DNA from: Paraburkholderia phytofirmans OLGA172 | GTDB taxonomy: Bacteria > Pseudomonadota > Gammaproteobacteria > Burkholderiales > Burkholderiaceae | DNA length: 64,000 nucleotides | Direction: 5' to 3' | Assembly: GCF_001634365.1 (NCBI RefSeq) | Contig: NZ_CP014578.1 | Span: 992,001 to 1,056,000 of the forward strand | Part shown: positions 44,873 to 53,634 of the stretch, piece by piece | How positions within the stretch are numbered: position 1 is the first letter of the stretch | Layout: the number at the start of each line of letters is the position of its first letter | Translations under genes and position numbers: made by a program | The notes under the pieces: generated by a model | The model's input: only the letters and a program-made list of their open reading frames with translations | What the model was told of the DNA's origin: nothing | The model's database searches: none

Positions 44873-44878
44873 TATAAT
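44873..44878 (+). promoter_or_regulatory. -10 box (TATAAT) 8 bases before ubiC start
   Basis: A perfect TATAAT ends only eight bases before the ubiC ATG at 44887, and no Shine-Dalgarno lies between. It implies an almost leaderless ubiC mRNA. No clear -35 element is seen at the right distance. Confidence 0.5.
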
Positions 44879-44886
44879 CCGACACC

Positions 44887-45657
44887 ATGCCTATCCGTTT
44901 CGATGCCGCCGACGCCCACTGGCGTGTCGCGCCCTTACCCTGCTTTAGCGCCGCCCAGAAAGACTGGTTGACCCGCGGTGGATCGCTGACCGCGCATTTG
45001 CGCGCGCTCGGCGAAGTCGCGGTGCGCGTGACGCGCGAAGCCGTCGCGCTGCCATGGGCCGACGAGCACGCTGCGCTCGGGCTCGTGCCGCGCGCGCCGG
45101 TGTGGGTTCGGGAAGTGGTGTTGTCGGTGGACGGCGTGCCGTTTGTCGCGGCGCATAGTATTGCGCCGCTCGCGGCGAGCGTCGGCGTATGGCAGGCCAT
45201 ACGCCGACTGCGCACACGGCCGCTCGCCGAGTTGCTCTACAGCGATAGCAGCGTCGCGCGTTCGTCGCTGGTAAGCCGGCGACTGACGGCACGTCATCCC
45301 CTGTACCCGTTAGCCGCGCGTGAGATCGGTGAAACGCCGCCGCACGCGCTGGTCGCGCGCCGCTCGGTGTTCGAGCGCCACGGCGCGCCGCTGATGGTGA
45401 CCGAATGCATGTTGCCGGCGCTGTGGGCGCAGCTTGCGCACCTGGCGAATCTAGTCAATGCGGCGAGCACAACGTCTGCGCACCCGGCGCCCGCGCACGC
45501 GCCGCAGCGTACTCATATGCGCGAGCACGGCCGGCCGCTCGAGCATACGGCGTCGCGCGCCCACGGCGCGTCGCGTGCGGAGCAAGAACACCTTTCCGAA
45601 CCGGGTGCGCGAGAATCCGGGCACACACCGGCATCAGACAATCAGGCGAAGCGCTGA
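44887..45657 (+). CDS. ubiC: chorismate lyase (UbiC) with long C-terminal tail
   Basis: It converts chorismate to 4-hydroxybenzoate plus pyruvate, the first committed step of ubiquinone synthesis. The active-site residues known in UbiC are visible: Arg in VWVREVVLS, the PLAELLYSD loop, and Glu in [11 protein letters not shown]. The catalytic domain ends near residue 185. The remaining 70 residues are a His/Ala/Arg/Glu-rich disordered tail absent from the 165-residue E. coli enzyme. Its stop overlaps the next start (TGATG), so three genes form a coupled operon. The promoter appears to give a near-leaderless message. Confidence 0.93.
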   Translation: MPIRFDAADAHWRVAPLPCFSAAQKDWLTRGGSLTAHLRALGEVAVRVTREAVALPWADEHAALGLVPRAPVWVREVVLSVDGVPFVAAHSIAPLAASVGVWQAIRRLRTRPLAELLYSDSSVARSSLVSRRLTARHPLYPLAAREIGETPPHALVARRSVFERHGAPLMVTECMLPALWAQLAHLANLVNAASTTSAHPAPAHAPQRTHMREHGRPLEHTASRAHGASRAEQEHLSEPGARESGHTPASDNQAKR

Positions 45658-46130
45658 TGCTGCGTGGCTTTCCCCCCGTTGTCGCGGCGGATACGCATAC
45701 GCTGATTCTCGGCAGTTTTCCCGGCGAGGCGTCGCTTGCGGTGACGCAGTATTACGCGCATCCGCGCAATCAGTTCTGGCGTTTGCTCGGCACCGTGCTC
45801 GACGAACCGCTTCCCGAACTCGCCTATGAAGAACGGCTAAGGCGTTTGCTATCGCACGGCATCGGCGTGTGGGACGTGCTCGCCGCCTGCGAGCGCGAAG
45901 GCAGTCTTGACGCCGCGATCCGCAACGCCAGCCCCAACGATTTCGCTTCGCTGCGTGCCCATGCGCCGGAGCTTGCCAAAGTCTGCTTCAACGGCAAGAC
46001 GGCGGGCCGCTTTGCGCCGGTGATCGGCGAAGCCGGCTACGCCACCCTCGTATTGCCTTCGTCGAGTCCGGCGAATGCTATGCTCTCGTTCGACCAAAAA
46101 TTGCGTCTCTGGCGCGACATCCTTACATGA
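45657..46130 (+). CDS. hypoxanthine/uracil-DNA glycosylase (DNA-deoxyinosine glycosylase)
   Basis: This 157-residue enzyme of the uracil-DNA-glycosylase superfamily, HDG type, removes deaminated bases. The motif-1 region LILGSFPGEASL is followed by YYAHPRNQFWRLLG, and the C-terminal motif is VLPSSSPANA. The ATG at 45657 shares one base with the ubiC stop, and the gene's own stop overlaps the next start as ATGA. A much longer in-frame extension runs back through ubiC in another phase and is rejected. Confidence 0.9.
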   Translation: MLRGFPPVVAADTHTLILGSFPGEASLAVTQYYAHPRNQFWRLLGTVLDEPLPELAYEERLRRLLSHGIGVWDVLAACEREGSLDAAIRNASPNDFASLRAHAPELAKVCFNGKTAGRFAPVIGEAGYATLVLPSSSPANAMLSFDQKLRLWRDILT

Positions 46131-47050
46131 CGAAACTGATCAAGCGCGCCTCGGCTGAAGCCCGTGCATTCCGCAACAAAGACGCTGACGCTGCCGACCA
46201 CACGCCGAACAAACAAAAAGCAGTGCGCAACAAAAAGCGCGCGCTGCACGACGACGGTCTGCACGACGCGCCGCAAATCGAAGCGCCGCGCAAGCCGCGT
46301 TTCGCGCCGGTCACGTTCTCGGAAGAGGGCGGCGTGCGCTTCCTGCACTTCGGCACGGAATGGGTGCAAGGCGCGATGCGTCTGCGCAAGCCGGATCACA
46401 TCGAACTCGAATACGCGCAGCAGATGATGGCCTGGTTGCTGTTCATCGAAACACCCAAGCGGATCGTCCAGCTCGGTCTGGGTGCGGCTGCACTGACCAA
46501 GTTCGCACACCGCTTCCTGAAGCGCGCCAAGGTCGAAGCGGTCGAACTGAACCCGGCCGTGGTCGTGGCCGCGCGCACGATGTTCGAACTGCCGCACGAC
46601 GACGCACGTCTGACCGTGCACGAAATGGACGCATGGGACTTCGTCAACGACCGCGCCAACCACGGCACGATCGGCACGTTGCAAATCGACGTCTACGATG
46701 CAACCGCGCGCGGCCCGGTGCTCGACAGCGTCGGCTTTTATCGTGCGGTGCGTGCATGTCTGACCGAGGCGGGCGTGGTGACGATCAACCTGTTCGGCGA
46801 TCATCCGAGCTTCGTGCGCAACATGAAGCGTCTGAACGAAGCGTTCGACGGCCGCGTCGTCGCATTGCCGGAAGTGCATGACGGCAACCGCATCGCCATC
46901 GCGTTCTCGGGCCCGGCGCTCAACGTGCCGTTCACGGCGCTGCAGGCACGCGCGAAGCTGATCGAAGCGGAACTCGGCTTGCCGGCGCGCAAGTGGATCA
47001 AGGGTCTGCAGGAATCGACCGGGCAGAACAGCGGCTCTTTCTCGATCTGA
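46127..47050 (+). CDS. spermidine synthase-like methyltransferase-fold protein
   Basis: This 307-residue protein has a charged, Lys/Arg-rich N-terminus (1-60) and then a polyamine-synthase/Rossmann domain with IVQLGLGAAALTKFAHRF, VEAVELNPAVVVAAR and LQIDVYDATARGP. The usual acidic motif that binds putrescine (GGGDG...) is replaced by LGLGAAALTKF, so true spermidine synthase activity is doubtful; the Asp in IDVYD is retained. It is translationally coupled to the glycosylase gene. A GC-rich hairpin (GGGCTGGCGAAGCCC) near 47068 may end the operon. Confidence 0.85.
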   Translation: MTKLIKRASAEARAFRNKDADAADHTPNKQKAVRNKKRALHDDGLHDAPQIEAPRKPRFAPVTFSEEGGVRFLHFGTEWVQGAMRLRKPDHIELEYAQQMMAWLLFIETPKRIVQLGLGAAALTKFAHRFLKRAKVEAVELNPAVVVAARTMFELPHDDARLTVHEMDAWDFVNDRANHGTIGTLQIDVYDATARGPVLDSVGFYRAVRACLTEAGVVTINLFGDHPSFVRNMKRLNEAFDGRVVALPEVHDGNRIAIAFSGPALNVPFTALQARAKLIEAELGLPARKWIKGLQESTGQNSGSFSI

Positions 47051-47445
47051 TGAGTGAAGCGGTCGGGCTGGCGAAGCCCGGCCTTCGTTGCGCCCACGCG
47101 ACGGTCCTCAACGTCACAACCCATCGCGCATCGCACAGCCTCCGCGTCGCGCTCAAGGGCTCGCGCGCGAGCCCTGCATCGGTCACCCGGTCCCGGGCCC
47201 GCTGCTGCACGGGGCTCGCGCCGTGCGTTGAAGCAGTGTCCCGCCCGCGTCAACGCCCCGTCCCACTAGCCTCAAACCACTGTCCCGCCTCGGGTCGCCC
47301 CGGCTTGACCGCACGTTCGCCGCTCCTATACTCTTTCGAAGCTTTCGGGGCGCCCCTGGCTATCCGCAGGGCGGCAACCCGCTGTGGGATCCACCACCCG
47401 TCAAAACACGGGCCAACATTTCAATAATAGGGAAGAGGAGACGTC
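47051..47445. other. intergenic region upstream of DUF3311-symporter operon
   Basis: These 395 bases have no credible ORF. They contain the GGGCTGGCGAAGCCC hairpin near the spermidine-synthase-like stop and a GAAGAGGAGA ribosome-binding site before 47446. The TTTCAATAATAGG stretch near 47420 may contain promoter elements. Confidence 0.4.
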
Positions 47446-47694
47446 ATGGCTCACGACGCCGACGCGAACAAGGCCAGCAAACGTTGGTTGTGGTTGCTGC
47501 TGTTGCCCTGGATCGCAATGATCTGGGTGCCGTCATATAACAAAGTCGAACCGCAGCTGTTCGATTTTCCGTTCTTCTACTGGTATCAGCTCCTCTGGGT
47601 GCTGATCAGCGCGATCATCACGGCGCTCGTGTACTTCAAGACCAAGACCCGCTCATCGGGCAACCCGGGCAGCTCGCAAGGGGGCGCACGATAA
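47446..47694 (+). CDS. DUF3311 small membrane subunit
   Basis: This 82-residue protein has two predicted membrane helices (WLWLLLLPWIAMIWVPSYN and YWYQLLWVLISAIITALVYF) and polar ends, the standard DUF3311 layout. Such proteins are almost always encoded immediately before a sodium:solute symporter and are taken to be its small subunit. Here the TAA stop overlaps the symporter ATG (TAATG). GAAGAGGAGA is a strong ribosome-binding site. Confidence 0.93.
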   Translation: MAHDADANKASKRWLWLLLLPWIAMIWVPSYNKVEPQLFDFPFFYWYQLLWVLISAIITALVYFKTKTRSSGNPGSSQGGAR

Positions 47695-49244
47695 TGAACG
47701 CCACCGCAACTTTCGTCTTCGTCCTGTTTTTTATCGGCGTCACCATTCTCGGTTTTATCGCGGCCCACTGGCGCAAGGGCGACCTCGCCCATCTGGAAGA
47801 GTGGGGCCTCGGCGGCCGGCGCTTCGGCACCATCGTCACATGGTTTCTGCTGGGCGGCGACCTGTACACCGCCTACACCTTCATCGCCGTGCCGGCGCTG
47901 GTGTTCGGTGCGGGCGCAACCGGTTTCTTCGCGCTGCCGTACACGATCCTGATCTATCCGTTCGCGTTCGTCGTGTTCCCGAAACTGTGGAGCATCGCCA
48001 AACGTCAAGGCTACGTGACATCGGCCGACTTCGTCTCGGCTCGCTATGGCAGCCGCATGCTGGCGCTGGCGATCGCCGTGACCGGGATTGTCGCGACCAT
48101 GCCGTACATCGCGCTGCAACTGGTCGGTATCGAAGTGGTGATCGGCGCGTTGGGTTTCGACACCAAGGGCTTCGTCGGCGATCTGCCACTGATCATCGCG
48201 TTCGCGATCCTGGCGGCGTACACGTACACGTCGGGCCTGCGCGCGCCGGCCATGATCGCGGTCGTCAAGGACGTGCTGATCTATGTCGTGATCTTTGCCG
48301 CGGTCATCGTGATTCCGCCGCAACTGGGCGGCTTTGGCCATATCTTCAGCGTGGTGCCGCCGGCCAAGCTCCTGCTGAAGGCACCGGACGTGTCGAGCCT
48401 GAACGGCTACAGCGCGTACGCGACGCTTGCGGTGGGCTCGGCGCTCGCGCTGTTCCTGTATCCGCACTCGATCACCGCGGTGCTGTCGTCGAAGTCGGGT
48501 AACACGATCCGCCGCAACATGGCGATGCTGCCGGCTTACTCGCTGGTGCTCGGTCTGCTCGCGCTGCTGGGCTTCATGGCTTTGGCTTCGGGCGTGAAGG
48601 ACATGCCGGAATTCGCGCCGTATTTCAAGGCGTTCGGCCCGAACTTCGCGGTGCCGGCGCTGTTCCTGCACTTCTTCCCGTCGTGGTTCGTCGGCGTGGC
48701 GTTCGCGGCGATCGGTATCGGCGCGCTGGTGCCGGCGGCGATCATGTCGATTGCGGCAGCGAACCTGTACACGCGCAACATCCACAAGGAGTTCGTGAAC
48801 CGCAACATGTCGCATGAGCAGGAGACCAACGTCGCGAAGCTGGTGTCGCTGATCGTCAAGGTCGGCGCGGTCGCGTTCATTCTCGGTTTGCCGCTTACGT
48901 ACGCGATTCAGCTGCAACTGCTGGGCGGCATCTGGATCATCCAGACGCTGCCGGCCATCGTGCTGGGTCTCTACACGCGCGTGCTCGACTACCGTGGCCT
49001 CCTGATCGGCTGGGCGGTCGGCATCGCAACCGGCACGTGGATGGCGATTTCGCTGAAGCTGGCGGGCTCGATCTTCACGATCCACCTGTTCGGCATGGCG
49101 ATTCCGGGCTACGCGGCGGTGTGGTCGCTGATCGTCAACCTGGTGGTGGCGGTGGTGGTGAGCCTGCTAGTGCGCGTGTTCGGCATGCAGCGCGCCGAGG
49201 ACCGTACCCGTCCGGAAGATTATCTGGACGTGGTCGAAGGCTAA
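47694..49244 (+). CDS. sodium:solute symporter (monocarboxylate/MctP-like)
   Basis: This 516-residue inner-membrane transporter of the SSS family has about 13 hydrophobic spans, including LGGRRFGTIVTWFLLGGDLYT, SGLRAPAMIAVVKDVL and the family segment AIGIGALVPAAIMSIAAANL. With its DUF3311 partner it resembles Rhizobium MctP, which imports lactate, pyruvate and other monocarboxylates. The substrate is inferred from that resemblance only. A terminator follows about 30 bases after the stop. Confidence 0.93.
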   Translation: MNATATFVFVLFFIGVTILGFIAAHWRKGDLAHLEEWGLGGRRFGTIVTWFLLGGDLYTAYTFIAVPALVFGAGATGFFALPYTILIYPFAFVVFPKLWSIAKRQGYVTSADFVSARYGSRMLALAIAVTGIVATMPYIALQLVGIEVVIGALGFDTKGFVGDLPLIIAFAILAAYTYTSGLRAPAMIAVVKDVLIYVVIFAAVIVIPPQLGGFGHIFSVVPPAKLLLKAPDVSSLNGYSAYATLAVGSALALFLYPHSITAVLSSKSGNTIRRNMAMLPAYSLVLGLLALLGFMALASGVKDMPEFAPYFKAFGPNFAVPALFLHFFPSWFVGVAFAAIGIGALVPAAIMSIAAANLYTRNIHKEFVNRNMSHEQETNVAKLVSLIVKVGAVAFILGLPLTYAIQLQLLGGIWIIQTLPAIVLGLYTRVLDYRGLLIGWAVGIATGTWMAISLKLAGSIFTIHLFGMAIPGYAAVWSLIVNLVVAVVVSLLVRVFGMQRAEDRTRPEDYLDVVEG

Positions 49245-49271
49245 GTCAGCCGTTCCATCTCGCCGGAAAAG

Positions 49272-49304
49272 CAACGCCCGCAGACAAAAGTTTGCGGGCG
49301 TTTG
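49272..49304 (+). terminator. terminator of DUF3311-symporter operon
   Basis: CAACGCCCGCA / TTGCGGGCGTTTG forms a stem around ACAAAAG, followed by a T-rich stretch. Confidence 0.85.
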
Positions 49305-49368
49305 TCTTTCCGGGGCACTCCAGGGCACGATAGCGGAACCGTCCTTCAAAGCGCCCGTCGCGCGAGCC

Positions 49369-50493
49369 ATGGCTTCTGCCGATTCCCCCCGCGTAATCGC
49401 CCCCCGCTCAGCCATTAGCCGCATGGTGCGCACGATCACGTCGCCGTACTACCGCTATCGCCACGCGAAGATGCTGCATAGCCTGCGCGTCGGCGTCGCC
49501 ATGCTGGTATCGATTCTCGCGACCACCGGTATCAACATTCCTCACGGCATCTGGTCGTCGGTGACCCTGCTGGTGGTGATCGGCGGCTTGCAGCATCACG
49601 GCAATATCCGCAAGAAGGCTGCCGACCGGGCGGCCGGGACACTGCTCGGCGCGGCGATCGGTCTTGCGCTGATCCTGTTGCAGAACCTGACCGGCTCGCT
49701 GCCGCTCACCTATGTGCTGATGTCGATCGTCGCGGCGGTCTGCGCATGGTTCGCGATCGGTTCGTCGGGGTATATCGGTCTCTTGACGGCGATCACGATG
49801 TGCATCGTCGCGGGTCATGGTGACAATCTGATCGACGTCGGCCTCTGGCGTACGCTGAACGTGCTGATCGGCATCGTGATCGCGCTGGCGTTTTCGTTTG
49901 CGTTGCCGCTGCATGCGACCTATTCGTGGCGCTACGGGATCGCCGACAACTTGCGGGCCTGTGCGCAGATTTACACGCGTTTGCTGGTAGGCGAGACGAC
50001 TAGCGAGGAGGATCAGGTCAAACGCTTCCTCGCGATCAACAAGCGGCTGGTTCAGTTGCGCTCGCTGATGCCTTCGGTGGCGAAGGAGATCGATGTGCCG
50101 CAGGCCAGGCTCGAAGAGATTCAGCGGCTGCATCGCTCGGTGCTCAGTTCGCTGGAATTGCTGGCGACCGGCCCGCTGATGCGCGCCGATGCCGCGGCGC
50201 GCGCTGCGTATGCGCAGGGGTGTGGCATCGAGGTGCACGCCGTGCGCGGTATTCTGCTGGCGATGGCGCGCGGCCTGCGTTTTGGCCGCGCGCCACACTT
50301 CGGCATTCCGGCCGCGTTGCCGCTTGCACAGGCGCATCGCGACGCGGCGCTTGAATTGCCGCCCGACTTGCAAGGGCCGTATTGGCTCGGGCAGCGGCTT
50401 GCTGAACAGGTAGAGCGGTTGCGCACTTTGCTGCTGGAGACCGAGCCGAACTGGAACATCGAGCGGCATTCGCGGACTTTGCTGAAGGCTTAG
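49369..50493 (+). CDS. FUSC-family inner-membrane protein
   Basis: This 374-residue protein has six N-terminal membrane helices (about 35-180) with the FUSC pattern GIWSSVTLLVVIGGLQHHGNI and KAADRAAGTLLGAAIGLAL, followed by a cytoplasmic helical domain (185-374). FUSC proteins are related to aromatic-acid efflux subunits (AaeB) and fusaric-acid resistance, but short single-domain versions have unknown substrates. It is a single gene downstream of the symporter terminator. Confidence 0.88.
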   Translation: MASADSPRVIAPRSAISRMVRTITSPYYRYRHAKMLHSLRVGVAMLVSILATTGINIPHGIWSSVTLLVVIGGLQHHGNIRKKAADRAAGTLLGAAIGLALILLQNLTGSLPLTYVLMSIVAAVCAWFAIGSSGYIGLLTAITMCIVAGHGDNLIDVGLWRTLNVLIGIVIALAFSFALPLHATYSWRYGIADNLRACAQIYTRLLVGETTSEEDQVKRFLAINKRLVQLRSLMPSVAKEIDVPQARLEEIQRLHRSVLSSLELLATGPLMRADAAARAAYAQGCGIEVHAVRGILLAMARGLRFGRAPHFGIPAALPLAQAHRDAALELPPDLQGPYWLGQRLAEQVERLRTLLLETEPNWNIERHSRTLLKA

Positions 50494-50573
50494 CGCGCAA
50501 CGGTCAGGACGGCGCGCTCATTCTCGACCGGCTGCCGCGACTGCGGCAGCCCGATCGGCCACGCACAATGGGC

Positions 50574-50990
50574 TTACTCTTCCGGCACCGTCACCATCCA
50601 GCCGAGACCGAAGCGGTCCACCACCATGCCGAAGCCTTTACTCCAGAAGGTGGCCTGGAACGGCATCATGACCTGTCCGCCATCGGCGAGCGCATTGAAA
50701 TACTTTTCGGCCGATGCGGCGTCGTCGGCCGTGAGCGACAGGCTGAAACCGTTCATCGGGGCGGCGTCGGGGTCGCAGTGGCCGTCGGACGCCATCCACA
50801 CCGTCGAGCCGAGCTTGATAGCCGCGTGCATGATCTTGTCTTCCGTGCCGGGGCGCAGCTGGGCTTGCGCGTCGGGCGGCGCGTCCTTGTAGCGCATCTG
50901 GAACGTGACTTCGGCGCCGAGCTTCTCGCCGTAATACTTGAGCGCTTCTTCACAGCGGCCGTTGAAAAATACATAAGGCTGAACGTACAT
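50574..50990 (-). CDS. PhnB-like VOC protein
   Basis: This 138-residue vicinal-oxygen-chelate protein opens with VQPYVFFNGRCEEALKYY and contains the MNGFSLSL strand and FGMVVDRFGLGWMV near the end, the PhnB/YjdN pattern. Despite the PhnB name, there are no phosphonate genes here, and the role is unknown; a metal-dependent small-molecule enzyme or binding protein is likely. It is a single minus-strand gene, convergent with FUSC. Confidence 0.9.
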   Translation of the reverse strand: MYVQPYVFFNGRCEEALKYYGEKLGAEVTFQMRYKDAPPDAQAQLRPGTEDKIMHAAIKLGSTVWMASDGHCDPDAAPMNGFSLSLTADDAASAEKYFNALADGGQVMMPFQATFWSKGFGMVVDRFGLGWMVTVPEE

Positions 50991-51260
50991 GATCGTCTCC
51001 CGGGATATGGGTCAGCGACGCCGCTTTCCTTCGGCGAAGGGTAGCGAGGGAGCGGGCGTGCAGACGATTGTAGTCGTCCGTTGGGGCAGCAATTGTGACT
51101 TTATTTCGTAAGAAGCGGCGGCGCGGCGGCGTAGCGGACGCGCGGCTGTAAACGGCACGCGGCCTCGAACCGGGAGGCTCAGGGCCGCGTATTCGACCAG
51201 ATGCACGACCAGACGCACGACTAACTGCGCGACCGCGTACTTAAGCGGCGAAAGCGAAGC

Positions 51261-52214
51261 TTAACGCAGCGCCTCGATCAGCTTTTCCAGCTTGACGGCG
51301 TCCGCCGCGAACGCGCGGATGCCTTCAGCGAGCTTTTCGGTTGCCATGGCTTCGTCGTTGACGAGGAAACGGAACGACGATTCGTCGACCGGCACGCGTT
51401 CGATGTCCGTACCCGAGGCGAGGTCAGGAGACAGCTTGCGCTCGACCTTGTCGGTGCTCTCCTGCAGCTTTTGCAGCAGATCCGGGCTGATGGTCAGCAG
51501 ATCGCAGCCGGCCAGTTCCAGAATCTGGCCCGTGGTGCGGAAGCTCGCGCCCATCACCTCGGTCTTGTAGCCGAACTTCTTGTAGTACGCGTAAATGCGG
51601 CGCACCGATTTGACGCCCGGATCGTTGGCGCCGCCGTCTTTCGCTTCATCCCACGCGCTGCCGGCGTTCTTCTTGTACCAGTCGTAGATGCGGCCGACGA
51701 ACGGCGAGATCAGTTGCGCACCCGCTTCGGCACAGGCGGCGGCCTGCGCGAGCGAGAACAGCAGCGTCATGTTGCAGTGGATGCCTTCCTTTTGCAGCAC
51801 TTCGGCCGCGCGGACGCCTTCCCACGTGGAGGCCAGTTTGATCAGCACGCGTTCGCGGCCGATGCCGTGGTCTTTGTACAGGGCAATCAGTTCGCGGCCC
51901 TTGGCGATCGACGCTTCGGTGTCGAACGACAGGCGCGCATCCACTTCGGTCGACACACGGCCCGGGATGATCTTGAGAATTTCGCTGCCGAAGGCGATCA
52001 GCAAGTGGTCGATGATCGCGCCGACCGGCTTCGACGCGTGGGCTTTCACGGTCTTTTCGAGCAGCGGCTTGTAGTCGTCTTTCTGGACGGCCTTCAGAAT
52101 CAGCGAGGGATTGGTGGTCGCGTCCTGCGGCTTGTACTGGGCAAGCTGCTGGAAGTCGCCGGTATCGGCCACGACGGTGGTGTACTGCTTGAGTTGATCG
52201 AGTGCGGTTGTCAT
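51261..52214 (-). CDS. tal: transaldolase (TalB type)
   Basis: This 317-residue cytoplasmic enzyme of the non-oxidative pentose-phosphate pathway moves a dihydroxyacetone unit between sugar phosphates. The Schiff-base Lys126 lies in [12 protein letters not shown], the catalytic Asp17 in VVADTGDF, and Glu in [14 protein letters not shown]. The length and motifs fit TalA/TalB. It is a single gene. The 270 bases downstream, to the PhnB-like gene, show no terminator I can identify. Confidence 0.97.
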   Translation of the reverse strand: MTTALDQLKQYTTVVADTGDFQQLAQYKPQDATTNPSLILKAVQKDDYKPLLEKTVKAHASKPVGAIIDHLLIAFGSEILKIIPGRVSTEVDARLSFDTEASIAKGRELIALYKDHGIGRERVLIKLASTWEGVRAAEVLQKEGIHCNMTLLFSLAQAAACAEAGAQLISPFVGRIYDWYKKNAGSAWDEAKDGGANDPGVKSVRRIYAYYKKFGYKTEVMGASFRTTGQILELAGCDLLTISPDLLQKLQESTDKVERKLSPDLASGTDIERVPVDESSFRFLVNDEAMATEKLAEGIRAFAADAVKLEKLIEALR

Positions 52215-52373
52215 GTTCGAGCCTTCATGGCGCGCGTGCGCCGTGGTTCAGGAGAAATGAGGTCGCCACCGGACAGAAAAGACAAACCACTTCCGGCGGC
52301 CGCGGGTCACGCTGCAGCGTTTCCCGCCATGTCGCCGGGAAACGCTGCCGGATGCTTCTATTCTATGGCGGAT

Positions 52374-53594
52374 TCAGGCGCGCCGGGCGTTCAGCACCAG
52401 CTGCGTCAGCACGCCCGCCACCAGCCCCCAGAACGCCGAGCCGATCGATAGCAGGGTGAGGCCCGAGGCCGTCACCATGAACGTCACCAGCGCCGCCTCG
52501 CGCTGCTTCGTGTCCTGCATCGCGTTGGCGAGACCGCTCATGATTGAGCCGAACAGCGCCAGCGCCGCGACGGAAACCACCAGCGCCTTTGGCAAGGCGG
52601 CGAACAGCGCGGCGATGGTTGCGCCGAAAATCCCGGCGATCAGGTAGAAAATGCCGCACCAGACCGCTGCGGTGTAACGCTTGTCGCGGTTTTCGTGCGC
52701 CTCAGGGCCGGTACAGATCGCCGCCGTAATGGCCGCAAGATTAATGCCGTGCGAGCCGAATGGCGCGAGCAGTAGCGAGGCGATGCCGGTTGTCGAAATC
52801 AGCGGAGCGGAAGGCGTGGTGTAGCCGTCCGCGCGCAGCACGGCGATCCCCGGCACGTTCTGCGACGCCATCGCGACCACGAATAGCGGAATGCCGATGC
52901 TGATGCTCGCCGCGGCCGAAAACGCCGGCATCGTGAACACCGGGTGGGCGAGCGCAACGTGAAAGCGGCTGAAATCGAGCAGCCCTAGCGCACCGGCGGC
53001 GGCCGTGCCGACGATCAGCGTCGTCACGATCGCGTAGCGGGGGGCGAGGCGTTTGACGATCAGATAGGTGAAGAACATCGTCAGCACGAGCGCGGTCTGG
53101 AACTGCGCCGCGCGGAAAATCTCGATGCCGATCTCGAACAGAATGCCCGCCAGCAACGCGGAGGCGATGCCTGCCGGGATTTTCTTCATCAGCGTGTCGA
53201 ACCAGCCGGTCAGGCCGACCACCGTCAGCAGCGCCGCGCAGACGATGAACGCGCCGATCGCCTCAGGGTAGGTCACATGCGGCAGCGACGACACCAGCAG
53301 CGCCGCGCCGGGCGTCGACCATGCAATCACGATCGGCGCGCGAAAGCGAAGCGAGAGGCCGATCGTGCAGAGGGCCATGCCGATCGACAGCGCCCAGATC
53401 CACGACGAAATCTGCGCATCGGTGAGATGCGCGGCCTGGCCTGCCTGGAACATCAGCACGAGCGAACTGGTATAGCCCGTCATCATCGCGACGAAGCCGG
53501 CGACGAGGGCGGACAACGACGTATCGGCAAACGGTCTGAGTGGCCCGGGGCGTACGTCGGCAGGGGACAAATCGGGCGATGAAGACGGATTCAT
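52374..53594 (-). CDS. benE: benzoate/H+ symporter BenE family
   Basis: This 406-residue inner-membrane transporter of the BenE family has about 12 spans. Seen are SALVAGFVAMMTGYTSSLVLMFQ, WSTPGAALLVSS and LLAPFGSHGINLAAITAAICTGPEAH. BenE members take up benzoate or other aromatic acids with protons, but there are no aromatic-degradation genes nearby, so the substrate is uncertain. It starts 40 bases after the VWA gene stop on the same strand. Confidence 0.93.
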   Translation of the reverse strand: MNPSSSPDLSPADVRPGPLRPFADTSLSALVAGFVAMMTGYTSSLVLMFQAGQAAHLTDAQISSWIWALSIGMALCTIGLSLRFRAPIVIAWSTPGAALLVSSLPHVTYPEAIGAFIVCAALLTVVGLTGWFDTLMKKIPAGIASALLAGILFEIGIEIFRAAQFQTALVLTMFFTYLIVKRLAPRYAIVTTLIVGTAAAGALGLLDFSRFHVALAHPVFTMPAFSAAASISIGIPLFVVAMASQNVPGIAVLRADGYTTPSAPLISTTGIASLLLAPFGSHGINLAAITAAICTGPEAHENRDKRYTAAVWCGIFYLIAGIFGATIAALFAALPKALVVSVAALALFGSIMSGLANAMQDTKQREAALVTFMVTASGLTLLSIGSAFWGLVAGVLTQLVLNARRA

Positions 53595-53634
53595 GCGGCA
53601 GCTTTCTTATAGTTGGAGCGAAAACGCGGGTTGC

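Noticed and set aside
47586..49085. 499-residue minus-strand ORF opposite the symporter
   Set aside because: Shadow frame of a hydrophobic protein gene; extreme Arg/Asp/His/Gln content.
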